In this document: in pieces, positions 11,238 to 23,584 of the stretch
Layout of the letters: each line of letters opens with the position of its first letter
Numbering within the stretch: position 1 is the stretch's first letter
Origin: Blastomussa wellsi
Lineage: Eukaryota > Cnidaria > Anthozoa > Scleractinia > Plerogyridae
Assembly: GCA_947652115.1 (NCBI GenBank)
Contig: OX393566.1
Span: 21,066,818-21,130,817 of the forward strand
DNA: 64,000 nt
Direction of reading: 5' to 3'
The notes under the pieces: generated by a model
What the model was told of the DNA's origin: nothing
Seen by the model: only the letters and a program-made list of their open reading frames with translations
Database searches by the model: none
Translations under genes and position numbers: made by a program

Positions 11238-12470
11238 TAGCCTCCTACGCAGGCGTTATTAGGGAATTGCGTTACCACTCCTCCCCACTAACGCCTGCTT
11301 AACCGCGACCAACATTCCTTTCCCATTGTCTCTCGCCAGACAAACTAACCAATCAGCATTGTCTGTAGGCATTCAAAACGATCGTTATAAAATTTCCCGC
11401 GAATCCGTTCTTCGCCGGCGATGTTGGATACAATACTCTGGTGTATTTCGATGGTTAAAACACCAAAATATTATTTATTGTGAATACAAGAGGTAAGCGT
11501 GCGAGTCTGATTCTGTCATAAGTTGGAAGGGTTAATATTTTGGGAAAGATGATCTCTCTCCCATGGACACAACAGTGGATCAGAAATATTTATTTCAACG
11601 CTATAAAATGCTACAATAGACTTCGCCAACTCGAAAAGGCAAAGCGGAATTAATTTAGAAATCATCAAAGAGGTCCACATCCGTGGTATTTACGAGCGAA
11701 CAAATCGAAGGGATTCACCGCGCTGAATCATTCATTCGACAAACTTGCCACAGAACGATTTAAAACGTCCAGCGCTGCTGGGTTAAAAGGCTGGCTTGAA
11801 AATATGTTCAACTTCTCCTTTCGATATTTCATTGGCCCTTTGATTTGAGGCCTCCATTTGCTAAAAATTGGGTTTGAACAACCAACGATTATAAACGGCG
11901 CACACACTTGAAATAATATTTTTCCGAACACCAAAATCGCTACGCAGTCGTTTAGAGCCTGAAACGTGGAAACTTTGACCCATAGGCTAGCTTTTCATTT
12001 GGCTGAACTTCAGTAATTCGTTGCTGGATTGTACGTCTTTTTGCGGAGCTGTGGGGAAAAATATGAAAACTGAAAATCAATGACACTGTCGAACACACTG
12101 AAGGCAAAGCGTGATGACAAGCGACTTACCGTAGCCAGTTGATAAGAGTGTATCTCTCTTCCCTTCAGTAAATAAGTTTCCCTTCGCAAATTCAGAACTT
12201 GCTTTCATCTAAAATGAATTTACCAGAGAAATCTCTGACTTGGAGCAAAATCAATCGTCCCTGGCATCGCGGCGGGAGAAGCGTCGTGGGGATTTTAGTT
12301 GGTAAAATCTGATTGGCTAAGCGGCGGTCAAGGTGAAGGTCGGCTTTCCGGATTTTAGTAGGTAAAATCTGATTGGCGAAGCAGCGGAAAGGAATGTTGG
12401 CCTCGGTTAAGCAGACGTTTGTGGGGACGAGTGTAACGCAATTCCCTAATAACGCCTGCGTAGGAGACTA
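11238..12470. mobile_element. Non-autonomous terminal-inverted-repeat element with 9-bp target duplication (Mutator-like by structure)
   Basis: The ends are inverted repeats: TAGCCTCCTACGCAGGCGTT on the left and AACGCCTGCGTAGGAGACTA on the right. The match continues inward through the TTAGGGAATTGCGTTAC block, about 38 bp in all. The direct repeat GATGGATGC flanks the element (11229-11237 and 12471-12479). A 9-bp duplication with long inverted repeats is typical of Mutator-like elements. The interior has a local repeat (GGTAAAATCTGATTGGC at about 12302 and 12362) and no transposase. Confidence 0.8.
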
Positions 12471-12708
12471 GATGGATGCCGGCCCGATCGCGTGATCCCC
12501 GGGGAAAGACTGGTAGCCTCCAAAAACTTGGGTGGTATTGTGTGACGCGCTAATCTTGAAGACCTTACCCCGGAACCCTTTCGACTTTGAAGCCGCACAC
12601 CTATGTTATTATGTGAATACAGGTTTTGCGAAATAATTCACATTTTTACAATAATAATTAAGCATACCTCCTGACCAATGAGAGTTTTAATTTTGTCGTG
12701 CACTAACC

Positions 12709-15700
12709 TTAGGTTATCCTGGATTTAACTCGTACGACAATTTTCTTGCAGAGCTCCAACGCCTGTTGAGCCATACCGACCGTATAAACTTCGTTTGGGA
12801 TTTTGGGAGAACACATCTGATCTGGATAACGCATCCGCGCTGAACCACCAACAAGAGTCTCCAGTTGCCTTGCTAAATTGGTTAACTCGGAGTCGCTTAA
12901 ACCAATGCAATTTTCGACCAAGTTGTGCACACTAGTCTTGTCAGCATCGATTGCGTATTGAGCGGCCTTCAGTGCCTTCTCTGCTGACTATAAAAGACAG
13001 ATGCACATAAGAAGAGCTGACTGGCTCTGGCAACATGTATTTAAATCGCGATGTAATAGAAAAGGCCACTCTATGGCGATAGAAAATTTGGGAAAGTGAA
13101 AAAACTAAGAACAAACTACCAAGCTGACAATACAAGAATTCGACCGCTGTGCTACCTCGTCATCATTTTGCTTCGCTTTCCGCCAATTAGTTCTTTTTTT
13201 TTCAAAGAAACATATGTCCCCTATACATAAAAACCAGCGATACTAGGCCAAATGGCGACCGATTAATTATTCTTTCATTATTCTTTTGTTAATTGTTTCT
13301 CCCTGCCTCGAAAGCATGAGCAAAATTCAAAAGAATTTTTACTTAAAAATGAGGTTAATTTATGTCCATAAATCAGCGCTATTTCGGAATAAGGAGTATG
13401 GAGGCCCTCCCAAACCTGTCCGGTTCGAGGAATAAATGAATAAGAAATGAATACAACAGCACGAAATTTAAAAGTTTCGATTTTCGTGCACTCTTCCTCG
13501 ATAGCGTTTGCCAATCAAACACAATAGCCATTTTACCTGGTGACATTTAAAGCAGGCCCACTCATAAGAAGGTCTGTCGGAGTCAATTTCATTTGCACCG
13601 GCCGCAAGGTCAGCTTCAGCTTGTCTTAACCAGCGCTTGGCTTCTCCTGGTTGAGGATTCCTGCTGGAAAAACTTGGAGGAAACTTCTGCCATGCATTTC
13701 GTCCCGATGAAGATTCCCAGGGCCCGTACTTCCGGGTAAATCTTTTTTTGTATTCGTCACGATGCGACCCATGCTGTGTTGCACGCGTGACCCAGACATC
13801 AATGTATTCGTCATAAGACCCGCCTAGCCGCGAAATTTCGTTCTTGATATGTTCAAAAGCCTCTGAGCAGAATTCTTCATCTCCCAAATTCTTTACGGGG
13901 TGCCACTGCAGGATTAGCCGCTTGACGATCTGCCGTCTTTGTTCTTCTGGTAGTGTCCATGCGTCTTCCAAAACTTCTGAGATGTCGCCAAAGACCACCT
14001 CTCTATTTCTGTTTTTGGGACATTCAGAGATCTCTTGTAAACGGTGAAATTTATGCAGGTTGGCAGCATTGACGATAACATGCTCTTTGTCATGTCCAAT
14101 GTTGATTACGTATTTCTTGGTTAAGAGTTCTGAAGTTCCATCTTCATTCATCGCTTCCTCAATAATCACAGCGTAGATGTACGTCGCAACTCCTTCTTCA
14201 AGTTGTAGACTTGGATCGTCTAGCTGATAACCAACATATTCTTCAGGTTCAAATTCTTCAAAGGCATTGTTCAGCAGATGATGATCTTCGATTGGAATAA
14301 AGGTTCCAGGGTCTGGATAGATATCCATTTCTGCTGCCTTGTAGGTGTCGTCTTGGCGAATGCCTGTTCTATCCAACAACGACCATATATCATTGAGTGG
14401 ACAAAGCAACATCTCGGAAATTAAGAAAGCATTCTTTCCCAGAAGCTCACCATACATTTCTACAATTACGCTGGAGACCAAGGATCTAGCCAAGCCACCG
14501 TCGTCCAGTCCTTTTACTACATTGACATACACCCTGTATGTCTCCTCGCAAGCTTCCCCATCTTTTTCTTTATATGAGTTGACTTCTTTTTCGCTGCCTG
14601 GGATAAAATCTTCCTTGTAAAAAAGTGCGGTTTTAAGGCTTTCCACGGCAAAAAGCTCGATGCTTTGGAGACTTTTTTCAATATTTGCAATCACGCGTTC
14701 GTCAAAATCTTTCTTCGAAGAGTTGACGTCTCGGATGATTCTGATAAGTCCACGAACAAACTGACGAGAAGAAAGCCGCTGCATCAATACGTTCACGGCT
14801 CCACTAGTCACTATTTCACCATCGGTTAGGCTTTCTGTTACCACAGAGGATAGCATCACTGGCTGTAAAGGTGCAGGCAATTTCATCAATAGCTCTTTAT
14901 AGTTGGTCATGGCTGATTTTACTTCAACTTCCATCAGACTGAGCTCAAGCACAAAAAGTAGGTCAAGTCCCTCGATCCGATCTTCAAAGGCCGGCGCATC
15001 ATTAAATACCAGCTGTTTCGACTTGTGTAAAGTGACAGGGATTGTGTTTAGACGACAATCCAAGGAACGTAGCCTTGGCGAAACTGCTGGAAGATACAAT
15101 TTAGAAAGTAAAGACGCATCCTCAGGGTACTCCTGCAACTTTTCAAAGAATCCCTTCACTGCCTTGGAGCACATTGTCACTTCATTTGGGTGGAGTTTGT
15201 TATTCTGGCAATTCTTCTGCAACTTCTCCAAGACCATAACATAATGTGTAGGTCTGACAGACTTGGCACAGCCCAGGTACTCCAACAATCGCTGAAACTT
15301 TCCAAATTCTGGAGGCACTCTGTAGAGAAACGGTTTAATTTCATGACTTTCATAAAGTTCGAGGACTGCTTGACCAGGCATAATGAATTTTCTTCCCCGT
15401 TCTACCAAAATACAGGGTGTACCTTCAAGGAGGACCTTTGCCTCACTGTTAGCCGTCGCATTAGTTTGTAGAAATGTGTAAATGCGTTCCATCACCGTCA
15501 CAATAGTTGAACAATGGGCAGAGGAAGCAAGTTTCCACTCGCGATTGTTTCCAAGATGCGAGCAGATGGCTTGGCAGTGACGGACAACAAGATCTACCGA
15601 TGGTGTCTTCACAACTTCCAGCTGCGCGAGAAAGGCATTGCTATACTGAACAATCCTTGAACTGGGAGGACAGCCGAGCTCGTATCGACGAAACTCTGGA

Positions 15701-18700
15701 TTCGCCCGTTGTGGAAGCAAGTGAGCTTTGGTCCAAACTATTTCCTCGTGGTCGGCGAAAACCGCGCCTTTAAATGAAATAAAGGGAGGTTCATCCTCAA
15801 TCGTTTCTTTAAATGGTGGACAAAGTTCTTGCAATGATTGCTTAACAGGATCAGCGGCGACAAAGGGAATATCACGAACAATCTTTAACAAACCCTCTCT
15901 TACCACGTCAGGACGAGAAATTAGGTGTCGAACCAAAACTTCAGACTTTTTATAAGTGCTCTCGGTACGTGCTGTCGCTGCTTCATGTGCCAGTTCGATA
16001 GCGAAGCCACAAAATTGATCCAGAGAAACCTCATGAATCAATCCAATCTTTCTCAAAAACGTTATCCATTCTGATGAATTAAATGGTTCCGATGGAAAAT
16101 TGCTGTCGGTGAGCATTGTGCGGAAGACATCAATACGAGGGTCGTAAAAATAGGATGCAGTCAGTAGGGAACCATCTCCCGAGGGAAGGAACGGAGTAAT
16201 TCTTAAGCAGTCCAATACCCTTTGCCTTTCGTCATCATCAGCACTAAAATCTGCCAAAATGGATGTCAGGATGTATTTTAGATGATCCTGTCTTGCGTCT
16301 TCGCTAAGAATGGAGAAATTTGTCAGAATAAAGGTGCAATACACGTCAACAACGGAGACACATTCCAGTTCCAGGAACTTGAACAACTCGGAGAGGCTTT
16401 GCCAAGATTCCACAAATACTAAATCTAGCTCCTGCTCCAATACGTCTATTTCCTTCCGTGGTATTCCAAGTGGTAGGACGCACACGCTCGCATCATCGAG
16501 GCTTACAAAGCCACCATGTGTTGCCAGGTAAAACGGAAGCTTCTTCAGGGTACTTATATCGTTATCTCGCAAGCAGCTCACGCTTCTACTGAAGTACTCT
16601 AAGATGACTCTACAGTGTGACCGCTCTAATCTTTCTGTAATTGATCGTGGGTCTAAAAGAATCTTTTGTTCAAGTGATGCGAGAAGCGAGGCGGGAACCT
16701 TCAGGGATGACACCAATATAGCAGCAATAGAATTTGAACTTGGCGATGTGTACGCAGATGCACCTGAGCTCTTGTATGATAGTGCAGCATAATTTAGCTC
16801 AGGCAGACCAAGTTTGCGCAAGACGTCCACGAGTTTTTGACTTGCGGAATCTGGATTCATGAAATCTAGGATGGACGCGGCATGCTTCACTGGCACAAGA
16901 AGATGTTCAAACGGTGGAGCCGATCCGGACAAAGACAGCGAAAGACGCTTCTGTCGTTTTGCGCTCTTTGCTTCAGTAACAGGAAGAATGCTCCAGTTAG
17001 AGAGAGGTCCAAGAGCAGCTTTTATCTGAAGGACTTTGGAACTTTCATCTATATTTGCATCACTGAGAACATCCCTTACAAGCTCGTAAATGAAATCCCA
17101 CAGCTTGGATATCCATCGTTGATTGGGTATTGCTTTCTGGCATGGATCCCACTTAACAAACTCGGCCTTTCCGTAGCGTCCGCGTGGTAATGTTTGAGGC
17201 AAGTTTGCAGCGAATACCTGTGCGTCCAAGGGCTTCAAAACGGACGATTTTAAGCTTGCCACATCACTGAAAATATGACTATCAACAAGCTCATGCAGGA
17301 AGATTTGGGGTGAACGAGGCAATAGATCGCGATATCGAGAAAGGATCTTGGGATCTCCGCTTGAAAACAATTGAAGACAGCTGTCTTGTGTAAGAAGCAA
17401 TGGAAGATCCGGTAGCTTCTCGAGAAAATTGTCCGCACATTTGCAGTACAGCAGAACGAGTGTCACTCCAAAAGTACTTTCGAACACTGTCTTACTGACA
17501 TCACATGGAATTGGTCCAAGCGCACAAACCAGATCTTGAGAACTGAATGTTCTGTAGAAATCAATCACAGAACTAGGAGAAATAGTGCAAGTCGCGACAT
17601 CAGATCGCTGAAATGATTTATGTACTGCCATAGTAAACGCCACAAGGTTGAAACCACTTCCAAGTAATATTGCCTCAAATTTCTTTCTTACTTTCTCATT
17701 TTGCTCATCAGCGTCCTTCTTAGGTGACCTGGTAAAGGGTCCTGTTTCTGCAAGGTTGTTAAAGAATGCTTGGTTCCGTCCACTGCCAGCTGGTGGAAAC
17801 CACGTAACTTCAACCGCGGTTGCACTCTTCTGGGTCTGGGAACTCCAAGTGGCATTCATTGACCTGTTTCTAACTACTGGTAAAATTCTCAATCCTCTCC
17901 GGTTTATTTCTTGGTAGACAGAATCAACCAGTGTCTTCCAATACTGATCCGTGGTAGGTTGCAGCGGGAAGAAGGTTTCATACACATCAATCTTGTGCAA
18001 GACCTCCTTTTCGGTGTCAAGCGTTGGGCCTTGGACGATAGGCAGTTTAAGAAACGTCCGCACTTCAATCAACAGCGTGACATAGCACGATGCCACCACA
18101 TCTTGCAATAAAGCATTGTTCCAGTCACTCCGATATCCACCAGCTTCGTCCCTCCATAAATTCCGTCTTGCTTCATGATCCAAGGCAAAGTGTCCGTTTA
18201 CGTGAACTGGGAGGTTGGTTTTCAAAGGGAGTGGAAGGAAGCAGTAAGCTTTCTTTCGTCTTTGTACAGAGTCTCTTAAGCTTGGATTTCTCTTTTCCAA
18301 AATGCAGGCAACGCCACCACGTGGAAGCATCCCAAGCTGATGTTCCCTAAAGGCATTAACGACACTTGTTTTTACAGACTTTCCAAAGCCAATCTGCTGT
18401 ACAATTAGCCACCTTTCTTCGCTTCCAAGAGTGTCTGTTATGTTCAAAAGATAGGACACTTTTGCGGCTGAAACTTCGGTTGGGAAAACTCTATCCCCTC
18501 TCCTTGCTTTCGTTCCAATCTCCTTGATATACTCGGTAAATGCTTGTCTTTTTGCTTGATCTTCCTCTGACATGACTGCTTCAACCGTGTAAATATTCAC
18601 CAGATTTCCTCCTGTTGCATTGACTTCACAGAGGGTTATCTTTTTTACATTGTTTACAAAGAGCAGAACTTCAAACAATTCCTCCTTCAGCTCCTGCATC

Positions 18701-21700
18701 ATCTGATCCAGTTTTCCTAGTGATACTGAACTCGATGATATCTTGGATTCCCCAGCCATCTGCTCTGTCCTTAAGGGAAACCTGAACATGGTTGCGTTGT
18801 CTCTCGGAAAATGTTCTCCAAGGTAACAGGGAAAAACATCTGGGAAATCTTTTTGGAGAGTTGCGTCAACGATAAATTTCCTTCCAGGCTCATCAGGGCT
18901 TGCACCAGGAGCGTACTTGCAGTTTGGGTCAAAAACACACAAAACATCACCAATATCGTCTCCTTTTGTGATGAACGATGGTGCATCGGTCAAATGATAG
19001 ACGGCATTGAAACCGACACCGTACTGGCCAGTTTTGTTTGGATCATCCCCCTTACTACCTTCACCAAGGTTCTGTATTCCCTCGAGATCTGCACTGGTGA
19101 AGGGTTTGTTGTTGTACACACACAAGGCAGGTCCTTGCAGTGGTTGCCAGCTGTCTTCAAATACTCTCTGTTTGGGATGCTGCCTTGGGTCTTTGATGAA
19201 GCAAATCTCAGTTGCTTGGGCATCATCTGCATTTTGAAGAAGCTCTTTTAAAATTTCTTTTTCACATGGGTAGCCTCTCAGAATACGTTTCAGTCGATTC
19301 GGCAATTTCTCCTTCTGTCCACAAGGAAGCCCAATAGCATGATGTTTCAAAGCTTCTTCTCGTCGTGTTTTAACACCCACTTGAGAACAAGCTGGCCAAG
19401 GTATTTTGTCATTAGCATACTGCACGCTTGCATCATCAGGCATCCAAGGGCAGTTTCTAATACAAAGATCGGACACTTGTCGCATCACTCCTTTGGAGTC
19501 GGGAAGATAAACAGTTCCCCACTTTTCTTGTACCTCAGAGGGAGAAACCTTAGAACCTTTCAGTGTTTCGCCCAGTTGAACTGCCATGTGAATTGCTACT
19601 TGAAGGTTTTGCGCGTCTAGTTTAGTCTCGCCAAACTGCTTCTTCACCACGTGTAAACTAGAGATGTAATCCTCTTCATCAAACACATCCTTAACTCCTG
19701 CTACTTTCATTAGTTTAGGGAAGGCATTCGCCAAATGCTGTGGTAGCTTGAAGAGATGCGGTGAACAATCAGCCGTTAACTTGAATGCCACTTGCCGCGC
19801 GAAGAGAAACCTCCTGCCGGCAAGGATGAAATTCTTTCCACGTAGATATTGTTTCAATGTATCGCCATCTTGGCCAGGGGCTTGCTGCAGATATGTATAA
19901 GCTGCTGTGCAAACTTTGTTTAACTCTTGGTATTCTTCAGCATTCAGTGAGTTGACGTTTGTGGACATTGCTGCATACAGCTGCTGTATGACGTGGTTTA
20001 ATGAAACATGCTTTTTGTCTAGCTTCAAACACACTCTAACATTTCTTGGAATGAAAACACCGACCAATGGTTGAGTGCAACAAACTTGGTACTTTTCTTC
20101 CTCTAGGAACACTTCTTCTGGTGTGAGTAATACCTGGGTACGTTTTCGAAGACCATGTCCTTTCCAGGGAAGAGGGAAGTTACTTGGCTTTTTTAGAACC
20201 GGAAGAAATTTAGCCCTTAAAAGACGCTGGCAAATGGCCTGCGGAGGGGGATGTCGTCGCATCTTCTTCTCAATGAACTTCAGTAACGCTTTTACCCGGT
20301 TTAATGCTGCATTACTGTCCACTGCATTAAACCTGTGGATGCTCTCAGCTCTTTCTGCTACCTCAGACCACGGAAGATCATCTGAAACCATTCCCAGTTG
20401 TTTAAGTTTGGCACGTCTTTGAAAATTAAGATACGATTCTTCATTACCAAAAGGAAATCTACCATCGCCAGGACAGAATAGCAATGCTGCCTCGCTGCCA
20501 GGGTCTACAAGTTGGCTGGGGCACTTGAGAGTCTCACCAGCTGGTGATACTGGAATGCAAGCATTCTGCTTTAGTAACAGCCTGAAATCGCGACTGAAGT
20601 CATCCAAAGCATGCAATGTCAGTTCGTCTCTTAAGGAATCAGGGATGACGGATATGTTCCTGAAGAAGCATTCACAGAAAAATCTCTTCTTGCTGTAGCT
20701 TCTTGCATTAATTTCATTCTTCAGATCACACTTTTCGAATGACTTTAGTACATCAGACGGTATATCGATGATCGCGTTGCTGTTGGCATACAGCATTTGA
20801 AACACTTTTAACGACGTTTCTCCAATTTGAGGTTCCTCGCGAAATTGCGGATCAAGGAAAGATAATTGGTTGATGGCAACCCACTGAATTCCATCAGAGA
20901 AAAGCGAAAAATCTTCTCCGGCGACCTGTTCATAGAAGGACGTTAAAAGAGGCCAGCAGTTGTCGTATACATTTGAAATTTTTGGCCATAGCAAATGAAA
21001 TTTATACGAGCCTCTATCGGGAACAAGTTCCTTCAAATCCTCAAGAAGACTCAAAAAGGCAGAACAAACGCAATCTTGCATGAGCACTTCGTTCCATTCC
21101 ACTCCATAGCATGATTTGTCATCCTCAAGTTTCTCCTGTAAATGGCGTCTGTTGGAAGAAACTGCAAATGCTCCATTTATGTGAACAGCCAAGCCACTGT
21201 GGATTGGAAGTGGTAGGTAGCAAAAGATAGTGCCATTGACGTCCCGTCCATCGACATTCTTGACAACAGGCGAGGGCAAAAATTTGTTATATTTTGCTGT
21301 TACCAACTGGACAGCTACACCTGCTGAAGGGACCAGACTTGCGTCTTTGTGATTCTTTATAAACTGCATTGCCTGACCATTGCCCATTGACGACTCAACG
21401 AGCCAGGTTACTTTCTTTTGTCCAAAATGCGAGTCGACATCGAAAAAAGCCAAGCCATTTTTTGTGAAGCTACAATGAATGTTCACTGTGAGCGCTGATT
21501 TCGGAAGTTGTTTTGGGTCGACATCATGATCTCTTGCATATCTCGTGACGTTTGAGGCTACCTGAAGGAAGTTACACTGTTTGAGGAAACTTTGCTCCCG
21601 TTTAGTTAGCTTCTGTGCCATGACAGGTAGCGTGACAGGAAACGACGCTTCTCTCTGTATCCCTGCTTCCGAAGCTGATTTAGTCACCTGAAATAGTAAG

Positions 21701-22539
21701 GAAGGTTGTGGTTTTGAAGGTGAATTTTTTGGCAAATTGTAGATTCCCACGCGGAGCACATTTTGTGTAAAAATTAGCAAACTTTCGGCACCATCAAGGA
21801 ATATTTGTAACAGTTCTCGCATTTCGTCGTCGTTGTAATACAATTGCTTTATTTCACTTCGCAACGCTTGCTCTCTTGTTCTCAGAGGAAACCTAAAAAG
21901 TGTTCCATCGAATGAATTTTCTTGCTTGCCAAGATTCAAGTCGCAACCAAAGATGCCATTGAATGGTTTGAATTGATCCTTACATTGCAAAAGCCCTTTA
22001 GCATCTTTCTTTAGATCGATCCTAATACCTGGTTTAACGCTCCTTTCGATGACCTTTCCGAGATGCGACCTATGAGGGTCTAGGACGACGAAGTAGTTTC
22101 TGCTTAAGAACATAGGCACATCTGTCAAATTGTACACTGCATTGAAGCCAAGTCCGAACTTTCCAATTTTCTCTGTCTTGTGTTCTTTTGTAGCGCCGCT
22201 CAATTTTTCTATGTTTGCAAAATCCTCGTCTCTGAATACGGCATCGTTGTAAACCCACAGCGCGGGACCCTGGCATTCTTTCATCCCTTTGTCAAGCAGC
22301 CAGGTCATTGCATCCTGGTTCGTTCTTTCATCGTACAGAAATCTAACTTCAGTGGCACCGGCATCGTCTGCATTTTGAACAAGCTCTTTTAGAACTGAAA
22401 ATCCATCCGTGTAATCCTCCAAAAGTCGTTTGAGTCGAGTAGTAAGGCGCTCATGCTGTCCAAACTCTTCTCCTATGGATAGCTCAGTCACTGTTGTACC
22501 ACTCAAGGTTGAAGCAGGTGCTCTAGTAGATTTCTTCAT
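12709..22539 (-). CDS. SACS: Sacsin-like giant chaperone-related protein (two coding exons, about 3093 aa)
   Basis: Exon 1 is 22539-13537 (3001 codons) and exon 2 is 12987-12709 (92 codons plus TAA). The GT-AG intron (13536-12988) is in phase 0. Two sacsin repeat regions begin with Hsp90-like ATPase motifs: NADD at residues 56-59 with GKFGLGFNAVYNLTD at 126-140, and a second NADD near 1103 with GQYGVGFNAVYHLTD near 1170. A J-domain-like segment lies near 2863-2900 and a HEPN domain near 2965-3090, split by the intron and ending in the RYPDQ...PKIPNEVY block. Human sacsin is longer (about 4.58 k residues) with three repeat regions and also has one giant exon. The J segment reads WHPVKN, so the HPD triad is lost. 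In the family it acts in protein quality control and intermediate-filament/mitochondrial organisation. The start is the first ATG ahead of the conserved block; a 5' non-coding exon is possible. A weak ATTAAA lies at 12691-12686. Orthology rather than paralogy to SACS is not proven. Confidence 0.9.
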
Positions 22540-22781
22540 TGTCGCCTCTTTTCTTCAGACCAATGCAAGTTCATAATACGTTGACCTGGCTATAAAAAAT
22601 ACCTAATAAATCTTTTTGGTTTCTTTTAAAGGACATAAGCTGCCCGACACACATCTAGCTCCTATATAATAGTTCAATTAAAGTCACAAGGTCGGGTCAG
22701 GTGTTTAATTCTAATGGGTAAATGTATTCTTAATTGAACCCCCTGGTCATTGAGGGCATTTATGAGTACTGGACCAATTGT
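22540..22781. promoter_or_regulatory. Upstream region of the sacsin-like gene
   Basis: This 240-bp stretch separates the sacsin start codon from a TTAA-flanked MITE. It must contain the 5' leader or its acceptor. CTTCAGACCAATG on the plus strand gives a CATTGG (CCAAT-box complement) about 22 bp before the ATG. No TATA box is convincing. Confidence 0.3.
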
Positions 22782-23299
22782 TTAACCCATTGGCGCCCGT
22801 GCCGGCCAAAACCGGCCATGACGAACATTGTCCTTTGTTCCGCTTCTGACGTCATCACGTTTTACCAAAAAAGGCATCACTTATACTCAATCTCTACAGG
22901 AGAAAAAGAGCTTTCCAGTGACACCCAGATATGAATGTCAGAGTTAAACTGACCACGAAATACACACGGAAGTGCTTAGAAATTTGAGTGAAAAACTCGG
23001 AGGATGACGCTTTCTCGGGAATTTTTGGAAGACAAGCCCAGTAAAAAGGAAAAGCGAAAAAAATATAAAAGACCAAAAGCCTATAAGACTTAAGTCACTT
23101 TTTAACCCAAATTTTGGCTTTTGCGCATGCCCGAGCAAAAATATCACAAAACACGACGCTCATGAAAAGAAAAGGATGCTTTCATGTTGCAAAAAAAGTT
23201 TTGAATAGCTGGGAGCAGATTTAGCTCACAACTGACCATAAAATGTCATAAATGTCCAAGAAAGCGCTTTTCAAAAATCTCCTGGCGCCAATGGGTTAA
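22782..23299. mobile_element. TTAA-flanked MITE, piggyBac-like by ends
   Basis: The element runs from TTAACCCATTGGCGCC to GGCGCCAATGGGTTAA, perfect inverted repeats, with TTAA on both sides (22782-22785 and 23296-23299). A TTAA target and CCC...GGG termini are the signature of piggyBac-type insertion. No transposase frame. It sits 240 bp upstream of the sacsin start. Confidence 0.75.
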
Positions 23300-23417
23300 A
23301 CAAGATCGCATCCTCGTTTTTGCATTGAGGTGTTAAAGTTACCAGCGGAAGAAAATAGTTCAGATTTGCCCCTGCAGTGGGGACATTCCATTTCAGCTAA
23401 AAGTTCTTATACGTACC

Positions 23418-23576
23418 TAGCCTGTTCCAGGCTCTCAGATAATGGGGCACGCGGAGAAAAGATGCGCGAGCGAAGCGAGCAGAAGAGCGAAGAGGTGGCT
23501 CTTCGCTCTTCCACTCGCTTCGCTCGCGTATCTTTTCTTCGCGTGCCTTACTATCTGAGAGCCTGGAACAGGCTAA
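23418..23576. mobile_element. Palindromic MITE with 8-bp target duplication (hAT-like)
   Basis: Inverted arms TAGCCTGTTCCAGGCTCTCA and TGAGAGCCTGGAACAGGCTA flank a GC-rich hairpin (GCGAGCGAAGCGAGC and complement). TACGTACC occurs on both sides (23410-23417 and 23577-23584). An 8-bp duplication fits hAT or a related superfamily. Confidence 0.75.
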
Positions 23577-23584
23577 TACGTACC

